From positions 16,243-80,242 of the forward strand of contig NZ_LPWA01000114.1 in assembly GCF_001510895.1 (NCBI RefSeq): 64,000 nt of DNA, written 5' to 3'. This DNA comes from Mesorhizobium loti (GTDB lineage Bacteria; Pseudomonadota; Alphaproteobacteria; Rhizobiales; Rhizobiaceae). The notes below the pieces were generated by a model, which did no database searches, was not told the origin of the DNA, and saw only the letters and a list, made by a program, of their open reading frames with translations. Shown in pieces: positions 57,593 through 64,000 of the stretch. The position numbers were made by a program, and so were the translations under genes. Within the stretch, counting starts at the first letter, position 1. Each line of letters opens with the position of its first letter.

Positions 57593-58076
57593 CGTGCGCA
57601 CATCTGGATCTGCTGAGGCGTTTGGCGGTCTGCTCTGCGGCGAGTGGCCGCCTGTCATCTCCTCCAGGAGGCGCAGCTGTACACTGACTAGTTCCCTGCC
57701 CGGCGCGGCCGCGGGTCAATGCGAGCCAGCCGTTTCGCTGGCGTAGAGGAGCCAGCCGTGCTGCCGTTGGTGCCTGTGAGGCCAGCGTCGGAGCAGATTG
57801 GGGAACTGCCGTCGGCACGCCTGCCGGCACGGCATGAAAGCCTGACATTGCCGGAAATCTTACGAAACACTGCCCTTCGAGCGAGCGCTCGTTCATCGTA
57901 CCCCGATCGACCGGCGATACCATTTCCGGCGTCCTGAAATTCCAACACGTAACGATGTCAGGAAAACGCGACTTGTGAACGACGCTCTTCACAATGCCTT
58001 CCGGTGATGCTGGACGGCTATTCCAATCTGACGCCGGTCGCAAACAAATAGCTGGGGGTCCACCTCATAGACCCAC
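57593..58076. other. No recognisable gene
   Basis: The stretch between nodD and the nodFE nod box holds frames on both strands without known motifs. It may be degraded. Confidence 0.5.
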
Positions 58077-58125
58077 CATCCATTGCTTGAATGATTTTTA
58101 TCCAAACTATCAATTTCCCTAATAG
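58077..58125 (+). promoter_or_regulatory. nod box of nodFE
   Basis: CATCCATTGCTTGAATG, then TATCCAAACTATCAATTT and CCCTAATAG: good outer arms and core match to the nod-box consensus. It lies 95 bp before nodF. Confidence 0.85.
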
Positions 58126-58220
58126 CGCGAAATTTTGCATCAGAATAATGCTGATAGGTGAATCTTCCGCGTCACCGAGAGATTCATGGTCGGCCGCCAG
58201 ACGGGAGGTGGAAGAATTGA

Positions 58221-58469
58221 ATGACTGACCAGCTAACGACCGAAATCCTAGCGGAGATCTGCAGCATGCTGAACCGGATGCGAATCCGATCACTCTTGAT
58301 ACGAAGCTGACTGATTTTGGGCATCCATTCGCTGGAAATGACGGACATCCTGTTTGATCTTGAGACGAAATACGGGATCCAGATCGAAACGGACACTACC
58401 GACGCCTGGAGCAATTTGCAGAATGTGGGAAGCGTGGTCGAAGCCGTCCGTGCGCTTATTGAGCACTGA
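58221..58469 (+). pseudogene. nodF: Acyl carrier protein NodF, copy 2, with two compensating frameshifts
   Basis: Starts ATG with MTDQLTTEILAEICSML, then switches frame near 58272-58280 (DANPITLDTKLTDF) and returns near 58316-58322 to GIHSLEMTDILFDLETKYG and DAWSNLQNVGSVVEAV. The original frame meets TGA at 58308. The total length equals a normal NodF of 82 aa, because one base is gained and one lost. GGGAGGTGGAAG precedes the ATG. It sits 2 bp before nodE, the standard nodFE arrangement. Confidence 0.78.
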
Positions 58470-58471
58470 CC

Positions 58472-59680
58472 ATGAACAAGCGCGTTGTTATCACCGGCAT
58501 AGGCGGGATTTGTGGGCTCGGCAGCTGTGCTGCCGATATTTGGGGTGCCATGTGCGAAGGCCGTTCAGCAATCGGCGTGTTGACCAGTCTCTCCCTGCAC
58601 GACATAACCGCGCGCACGGGATGCGCGATCCGCAATCTTCCTCAGCATGAGATCAAGCGTAAGCAAATTCTTTCGATGGATCGGTTCAGCGTGCTTGCAG
58701 TGCTTGCCGCTCGCGAAGCCGTCCAGCAGGCAGGGCTGACTGCGACTGACAGAAACCGCTATCGCCTGGGTGCGACGGTCGGTGTGGGCGTCTGCGGATG
58801 GGAGGCGATTGAGCAAGACTACCGGGCTATGCTGCTCCACGGCAGAAAGAGGACTGGGGCCTTCACCGCACCCAAGGTCATGCCGGGCGCAGCTGCTGGA
58901 CATGTCAGCATGGACCTTGGACTGCGTGGTCCCGTCTATGGCGTGACTTCGGCTTGTTCCTCCTCTAACCATGCCATTGCCTCCGCTGTCGACCAGATCA
59001 GATGGGGCCGCGCTGATGTGATGGTGGCAGGTGGCGCCGATGCGCCATTGGTTTGGGGAGTAGTGAAATCGTGGGAGGCTATGCGAGTGCTATCGCCTGA
59101 CACCTGCCGTCCTTTTTCCGCGAACAGGCTGGGCGCTGTTCTCGGCGAAGGCGCAGGCATGGTAATCTTGGAAAGTTACGACCATGCCCGCGCCAGAGGC
59201 GCCGAAATATTGGCGGAATTGGCCGGTGCGGGCCTTTCGGCCGACGCTTTCGACATCGCGGCACAGACCATTGAGGGTCCCGAGGCGGCGATCCGCGCTT
59301 GTCTCGCCGACGCGGGTCTGGTCCCAGAGGAGGTTGATTACCTGAACGCTCACGGCACCGGCACTAAGTCAAACGATCAGATCGAGACCGCAGCAATCAA
59401 ACGAGCGTTCGGCGACCACGCCTATCGAATGTCGGTATCCTCGACCAAATCGATGCATGCCCACTGCCTCGGGGCCTCGGGTGCGCTAGAGCTGATCGCC
59501 TGCGTGATGGCAATTCGTCACGGCATCGTACCGCCTACCGCCAACTATGAGGAACCAGATCCAGATTGCGATCTAGACGTTACACCCAACGTGGCGCGGG
59601 AGCGGAAAGTCAAGGTTACGCTTTCCAATAGTTTTGCGTTCGCGGGCACCAATGCGGTGTTGGCCATCAAGGCGGCGTGA
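58472..59680 (+). CDS. nodE: Beta-ketoacyl synthase NodE (402 aa)
   Basis: Condensing enzyme that builds the unsaturated acyl chain on NodF. MNKRVVITGIGGICGLG opens it. The catalytic Cys is in GVTSACSSSNHA (about residue 162), and the His motifs are NAHGTGTKSND and MHAHCLGASGALE. Full length and intact. With NodF it gives a polyunsaturated acyl group recognised by some legumes. Confidence 0.95.
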   Translation: MNKRVVITGIGGICGLGSCAADIWGAMCEGRSAIGVLTSLSLHDITARTGCAIRNLPQHEIKRKQILSMDRFSVLAVLAAREAVQQAGLTATDRNRYRLGATVGVGVCGWEAIEQDYRAMLLHGRKRTGAFTAPKVMPGAAAGHVSMDLGLRGPVYGVTSACSSSNHAIASAVDQIRWGRADVMVAGGADAPLVWGVVKSWEAMRVLSPDTCRPFSANRLGAVLGEGAGMVILESYDHARARGAEILAELAGAGLSADAFDIAAQTIEGPEAAIRACLADAGLVPEEVDYLNAHGTGTKSNDQIETAAIKRAFGDHAYRMSVSSTKSMHAHCLGASGALELIACVMAIRHGIVPPTANYEEPDPDCDLDVTPNVARERKVKVTLSNSFAFAGTNAVLAIKAA

Positions 59681-60740
59681 TGGTTTGGATCCGTGACGAT
59701 ATTGGTTGCGGCCACTCGTGAAGTGGGTCATCCCTGCCTCTGATCGTGGAGCGAACCACGAACTCGCGGCAGCGGCCAAGAAATAGCCCAGGAGAGTAGA
59801 TCCGGGACAAGTGCTTCGCGCTTCCTGGATTGCGAATGGGCTTATCAGCTCAGGCAACTCGGTCGGGTGTCCTCATGGATGCCCGGCCGATTTCTTGCGC
59901 GGTATCGATAAACGAGCGCTGCCATTTTGCCGCGGCCTTCGTCGGCGCATCCCACAAACGCAGCAAAACCGTCCAAGAGCTCACCTTGGATCGGACGGCC
60001 GGCTGTTATTGCCACTGATCTCGGATTAGTCCGGCATTAGGCGGCAAAGCGGGGAACCTGCCAGGCCGTGGCCGGCCAGGCCCATTTCACCGGGCAGGAC
60101 CGGCAACGGGTTGGTTCCTTCAGATCACGTTCGGGCGAAGGCCTTTACATTTCGTAATTTGTCTCGCCGGACTATTCACGATAGAGCTCACTTGCGGCTC
60201 GGGTCGCCATCCGAATCGGACAATCTCCTCTCGCCGGATGGACGCCTAAAGCCGCCCCTGCCCTACCCTGCACACGTCGCTGCAGTTGGAGAAGACTTTC
60301 TGAAGCTACTCAGGCCGGCGGCAGCCGTCGCGACTCCGCGATTGCCGAAGACCATCAAACTGGGTCGGCCCGCTATCTCGGGCTCAGTGCACATCGCCGA
60401 CATTTGAGACCGCATCCGGAGCCTCTACGGGCGAAGTGTCCACACATGTTGCGCAGCCGACCGCGCAGAGAACCTCGGCCGATGGCAGGCGGAGGGGGTC
60501 CTTCGCACCGAGAAGTCGGCACAAAGCCTATCTCAGTCGCCGCGGTTCCCGATTTCGCCACACCTGATCAGTTGCTGTCCAGTTCACCCACGCCGAAGCG
60601 TTCGAGGCGTTTGCGGTCGGCCACGGCGGCGACCGCAAAGTGTTGCCTAGCGAGACTTCATTCAGCCGTCATGATGCAGATGCAAGCTGAGGGACGGCTG
60701 ATCCCTCCGGTTGACCCTTCCGTTCCAGTTTAACTCCTCG

Positions 60741-60767
60741 GCCCGGCTTACGACCGGGCTTTCATTT
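60741..60767 (+). terminator. Rho-independent terminator-like hairpin
   Basis: GCCCGG-CTTACGA-CCGGGC forms a six-base GC stem with a seven-base loop, followed by TTTCATTT. It follows a short frame ending in TAA at 60731, so it may end a lost gene. Confidence 0.6.
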
Positions 60768-60939
60768 ATGCAGGCCCAGTTTCGACCGGATCGAACGGAT
60801 GGCCTTCAGGACCGGGTCGGCAGCGTGCGCGTCGAGCACGATATCCGACAGGCCTTCGCTCGGCACGAAAAGCAATGCCTTCTTTGTCTGGCACATCACT
60901 CACCTGTGTCCACCGCGCCGACAATCGCGCAAACCGCCA

Positions 60940-61107
60940 TCATGATCAAGCGGGCTTACAGGTCCGATAAGATTCACGACCTCGTTGAGTCCGCGGGGGC
61001 GACGACAATTCCCACGATTCCGGGGCTTGTCGTTGCAAAAGCCTCCGTGGACTTTCAACCTGACCAGTTACCCGAGGACTTCGTTGCGTTCACGCCCCGC
61101 CACCATT
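60940..61107 (+). pseudogene. Transposase remnant (IS5-like, C-terminal part)
   Basis: RAYRSDKIHDLVESAGA followed by TIPTIPG resembles the KAYDSDxIRxxVxxxGA...IPP block of IS5-type transposases. Only a fragment is present. Moderate to low certainty. Confidence 0.4.
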
Positions 61108-61158
61108 AAAAAAAACGAGAGCTTCGATGACGTTGCTTCAGGCCAGGAGTGCACCGCG

Positions 61159-61566
61159 ATGGAAGAAACCGACGACAACACCAGGGCCCTTATCGAGCTA
61201 ACCGCCGAGGTGGTCTCAGCCTATGTCTCGAACAATCCAGTCCCGGTCGGAGATCTCCCGGCCCTGATTGATCGAGTGCATGATGCGTTGAAGAGCGCCG
61301 GCGGCGGCGCGGCTGAAAAGCTGGAAGCTCTCACGCCGGCAGTGCCCATCAGGAAGTCCGTCACGCCGGACTACATCATAAGCTTGGAGGACGGGAAGAA
61401 GTTCAAGTCGCTGAAGCGGCATCTTTCCGTTCACTATGGCCTGACGCCGGACGAATACCGCGCCAAGTGGGGCCTGCCGTCGGACTATCCGATGGTGGCC
61501 CCGAACTACGCGGCCGCTCGTTCTTCGCTTGCTAAGTCAATGGGACTTGGCCGCAAGGTTACCTGA
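61159..61566 (+). CDS. MucR/Ros-family regulator lacking the zinc cysteines (135 aa)
   Basis: Prokaryotic zinc-finger-type DNA-binding protein. KFKSLKRHLSVHYGLTPDEYRAKWGLPSDYPMVAP (in pieces KFKSLKRHL, TPDEYRAKW, YPMVAPNYA) is diagnostic. Where classical Ros has CX2C, here residues 75-78 are S-L-E-D, while His88 and His92 remain. Zinc-free members of this family have been described from Mesorhizobium, so it may still fold and bind DNA. The start at 61159 removes an upstream extension that overlaps the transposase remnant. Targets unknown; family members control exopolysaccharide and symbiotic genes. Confidence 0.88.
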   Translation: MEETDDNTRALIELTAEVVSAYVSNNPVPVGDLPALIDRVHDALKSAGGGAAEKLEALTPAVPIRKSVTPDYIISLEDGKKFKSLKRHLSVHYGLTPDEYRAKWGLPSDYPMVAPNYAAARSSLAKSMGLGRKVT

Positions 61567-61789
61567 CAAGCAAAAGCGGCGCTCGCTGAGAGAGGCCCGC
61601 AAGCTTACCTAAGGGCATGAGGGTTTGTCAGCACTGAAGGCAAGGCATCGATCGGGCCAAGCCACTCTGATGGCTCCTTGAGTGTGGAATGCTCCCGAAC
61701 GCGGTTAGGAACTATCACCAAGACTTATACGGTATCGGAAAAACTTGATAAATTGACGGTTCTCGGGATTCTTTTCATCGTTTTTTGTC

Positions 61790-62956
61790 ATGCAGCTTGA
61801 CTATCAGACACCGATACATTGCGGTCCACCCGATGCCCCTGACCCCCACCGCACGCCGCTGCGCGGCAGCTGGTACGAGATCGACCTAGACGCGATCAGG
61901 CACAATTATCGCCAGCTTCGCTCACATCTGCCTGCGGCAGTGCGGATTTTCGCGTGCCTGAAGCGCAACGGTTATGGGTGCGGCGCCGGACCGGTGGCTT
62001 CAGCTCTGGCTGCAGAGGGGGTTGACGGTTTCGGCGTCGCCGCGCTGCCGGATGCGGTCGCGATGAGGCATATGGGAGTCGAGCTTCCAATCCTGCTCTA
62101 CCCAGGACCTCTGCCGTCATCGGCCGACATCATTGAACGGCTCGGGCTTACAGTCACGATCTCCAGCCTCGAGGAGCTGGAACGCTGGCGTGCCGCAATG
62201 GACAGCACGCGGGTCTTTGTAAAGGTTGATCTCGGCTTTTACAGGTCGGGGGCAACGCCGTCGGCAGTCGGGGCATTGCTCGCGGCCGGCCATGCTTATG
62301 ACGATGTCGATGTCGAAGGACTTTATGCACATCTCAGCGAACTGCCTTCGGAGGCGCCCTTCCATGTAAGTGAACAACGCTCCCGTTTGCAGCAGATTCT
62401 TCAATCGGCCGATGCTTCTGGGACACGACCTCCCATTGCGATGGTGGCGAGCACGGCGGGCGTGCTTCGATACCCTGAGATGGATTTCGATGCCGTCGAT
62501 CCCGGCGCGTTGTTCATTGGTGTCTCCGAGACAGACCATTCCGCCCGTCCTGTCGCCCTGCGGCCGGCTCTTAAGGCCATTTCGAGCTCTCTGGTTTCAA
62601 TCAAGCGGACCGATTCCTCGCTCGGGACGGCGCCGGACCTGCCTGGCTACCAGCAAGGAATGGTCGTTGGAGTGCTCGGTATGGGTTGGGGAGACGGGCT
62701 GCCACGTCAGCTCCCGCCTGGCGCTGAGGCACTGGTAAGAGGCCGGCGTGTGCCTCTGCTGCCGCCGGTTCATTTAGAACATCTCCGTATCGACCTCACG
62801 AACATCCCCGATGCTTGTTTCGGCGACCAGGTACTCTTGCTCGGGCAGCAGGGAGACCAGACCATCAGCCAGCATGAGGTCACCACCTGGTGGGGCACCG
62901 ACATCGTGGGGCTGTATGCTCAGCTCCGGGACCACGTTCCACGCGTCTATGTCTGA
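61790..62956 (+). CDS. Alanine-racemase-like PLP protein (388 aa)
   Basis: Fold-type III PLP protein with the alanine racemase N-terminal barrel. The PLP Lys58 lies in CLKRNGYGCG (canonical KANAYGHG). The C-terminal domain is divergent: the region of the catalytic Tyr (usually VSYGATY) reads SSLGTAPD, and GRICMDQ is replaced by LPPVHLEH. It may therefore be a racemase of altered specificity or a non-racemase PLP protein. It is convergent with an RpiR-type regulator gene. Function unknown. Confidence 0.78.
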   Translation: MQLDYQTPIHCGPPDAPDPHRTPLRGSWYEIDLDAIRHNYRQLRSHLPAAVRIFACLKRNGYGCGAGPVASALAAEGVDGFGVAALPDAVAMRHMGVELPILLYPGPLPSSADIIERLGLTVTISSLEELERWRAAMDSTRVFVKVDLGFYRSGATPSAVGALLAAGHAYDDVDVEGLYAHLSELPSEAPFHVSEQRSRLQQILQSADASGTRPPIAMVASTAGVLRYPEMDFDAVDPGALFIGVSETDHSARPVALRPALKAISSSLVSIKRTDSSLGTAPDLPGYQQGMVVGVLGMGWGDGLPRQLPPGAEALVRGRRVPLLPPVHLEHLRIDLTNIPDACFGDQVLLLGQQGDQTISQHEVTTWWGTDIVGLYAQLRDHVPRVYV

Positions 62957-63245
62957 GATTCATAAGCGCACAACAATCAAGAGCGGGTGATTCCATGGCA
63001 ACGCATCCACTCCTGGCGACCAACTCTCCTTGCTCACCGCGACGTCGCGCGGCTCACTGCGGCGTCGCGCGATCGTGAGTATCCAAAAGCGGCCCAGGAG
63101 TCGTCCCTGCCGGAATTGACAATCCACGCCGAGTCGTCCAGGCGCTTGCGACAAGCGCACCCTCCATGTCGCCTTGCGCGGATAATCACGCGGGTAATCA
63201 TCAAGTAATTTCGGAAACGCGCTAATCCCGTTTCCAGCGGTTTGG

Positions 63246-64000
63246 CTAACTTACCGCCAACCCGCCGCGCTTACGGCTATCGGGCGGCTTCCAGAAGACA
63301 TGGAGCTCCGCGAGCTGGCGCTCGACTTCCTTCACCACCTCATCAACATTCATTCCGGACTTGGCAGCGATCAACTTGGCCAAGATCTCGCTTGCTACCA
63401 GAGCCGGCGCGATACTTTTGAAGCAGGATTGAGAGTTGCTAATTACAATAACGCTTGCCTTGGCCATACGGGCAAGCGGCGATACGCTGCTATCGGTGAT
63501 GGCAACCACAGCCACTCCTTGGTGCGCTGCTTGCCTAGCCGTTTCGATGGTTGCACGACAGTAAGGCTCGATGCCTGCCGCCAGCACTACGTCGCCTTTC
63601 CCGACACCTCGCAAGGCATCGATGCCGAGTCCCCCGGCTGCATCAAGAACGACCGCCTGCCGGCCGAGCCGTGACAGCGTATAGGCAAAATGATGCGCCA
63701 CCGGATGCTCTGCGCGCAGGCCAAGGCTGAAGAGATTTCGGCTCTCGGCAAGGACACTGGCAGCAGCGATCAGCTGCATCGCGTTCGCGCATTCACCGAG
63801 CCTCGCGATTTCCGCTGCCAGTGTCCCCGCGACGACTCCGACCGTTGAGTAACCGCCATCGCCATCTTGCCGACGCTCAGGCAGAGGCGATTCGGCAGAC
63901 GTGCGCAGCGCCTTCGCATAAACACTGCGCATGTCTTCGTAGCGGTCGAGGTCGAGCCATCGCGCTAGCCTCATCATGGTCGTGTGGGACACACCCGCTA
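63246..64000 (-). CDS. RpiR/MurR-family regulator, 5' end beyond the window
   Basis: The visible part holds the end of an N-terminal HTH (GVSHTTMMRLARWLDL) and a SIS sugar-phosphate-binding domain (NLFSLGLRAEHPVAHHFAYTL, DVVLAAGIEPYCRATIETARQA). The frame is open to the window edge. An in-frame GTG at 63992 is inside the HTH, so the true start lies further on. SIS-domain regulators usually sense phosphosugars or cell-wall intermediates. Its placement tail to tail with an alanine-racemase-like gene is suggestive but not proof of a link. Confidence 0.85.
   Translation of the reverse strand, partial: AGVSHTTMMRLARWLDLDRYEDMRSVYAKALRTSAESPLPERRQDGDGGYSTVGVVAGTLAAEIARLGECANAMQLIAAASVLAESRNLFSLGLRAEHPVAHHFAYTLSRLGRQAVVLDAAGGLGIDALRGVGKGDVVLAAGIEPYCRATIETARQAAHQGVAVVAITDSSVSPLARMAKASVIVISNSQSCFKSIAPALVASEILAKLIAAKSGMNVDEVVKEVERQLAELHVFWKPPDSRKRGGLAVS

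Larger units (their letters stand above)
59681..61158. other. Long degenerate region with a terminator and a transposase remnant
   Basis: Almost 1.5 kb without an intact gene. Two items are separately listed: a hairpin at 60741 and a DDE transposase fragment near 60940. Other frames carry no known motif. Confidence 0.5.

Noticed and set aside
1..64000. CRISPR array, tRNA-based attachment site or integrase
   Set aside because: No regularly spaced repeats, tRNA cloverleaf or integrase motif seen; the island ends probably lie outside this window.

Overview
The window is a stretch of rhizobial symbiosis island, most likely from Mesorhizobium. The clues are fixABCX-nifA-nifB-fdxN-nifZ-fixU beside iscA/nifS/nifV/nifW, a full nodABCSUIJ set with nodH, nodM and nodFE, several MucR/SyrB/DUF982-type rhizobial genes, and much degenerate DNA between genes. 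No tRNA, rRNA, CRISPR array, phage or intact insertion sequence was seen. No database search was run; names rest on recognised motifs and gene order.

Layout. 0-2.7 kb: a minus-strand operon for a P450, its ferredoxin and an NTF2-like protein, behind a sigma-54/NifA promoter. 3.3-4.3 kb: a secreted RTX-type (NodO-like) protein behind a nod box. 5.1-6.2 kb: hmuS. 6.6-23 kb: the nitrogen-fixation core in three transcription units, each with a -24/-12 promoter and a TGT-N10-ACA NifA site: iscA-nifS-nifV-nifW; fixABCX (followed by nifA); and nifB-fdxN-nifZ-fixU, continued by a SIR2-like gene and two ABC exporter genes. 23-29 kb: MFS exporter, SyrB-like regulator, DUF982 protein, flavin-dependent monooxygenase and a HisC-like aminotransferase. 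29.8-34.7 kb: dctA divergent from dctBD. 35-37.6 kb: a LacI-type regulator and an alpha-carbonic anhydrase. 38.5-44.3 kb: a compact four-gene cluster (MFS exporter, saccharopine-dehydrogenase-like, lysine/ornithine N-hydroxylase, cupin-MetRS fusion). It has the signature of the hydrazine-synthetase (N-N bond forming) pathway and is the most novel content here. 44.7-54.6 kb: minus-strand nodABCSUIJ-nodH-nodF-nodM. 54.8-57.6 kb: a decayed duplicate (nodD, nodB and nodA remnants) plus an intact nodD. 58-59.7 kb: nod box-nodF-nodE. 61-64 kb: a MucR/Ros-like regulator, an alanine-racemase-like protein and an RpiR-type regulator cut off by the window end.

How it works together. NodD acting at five nod boxes should drive Nod-factor synthesis (chitin backbone by NodC/NodM; deacetylation, acylation, N-methylation, carbamoylation and sulfation by NodB, A, S, U and H; special acyl chain by NodF/E; export by NodIJ) and the RTX protein. 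In the nodule, oxygen-sensitive NifA with RpoN should switch on the nif/fix units and the P450 operon, while DctA, under DctB/DctD and RpoN, feeds C4-dicarboxylates.

Caution: at least nine single-base frameshifts interrupt otherwise well-conserved genes (ABC exporter, monooxygenase, dctB, cluster MFS, cupin-MetRS, nodS, both nodF copies). They may be sequence errors or real decay; each is described in its entry.
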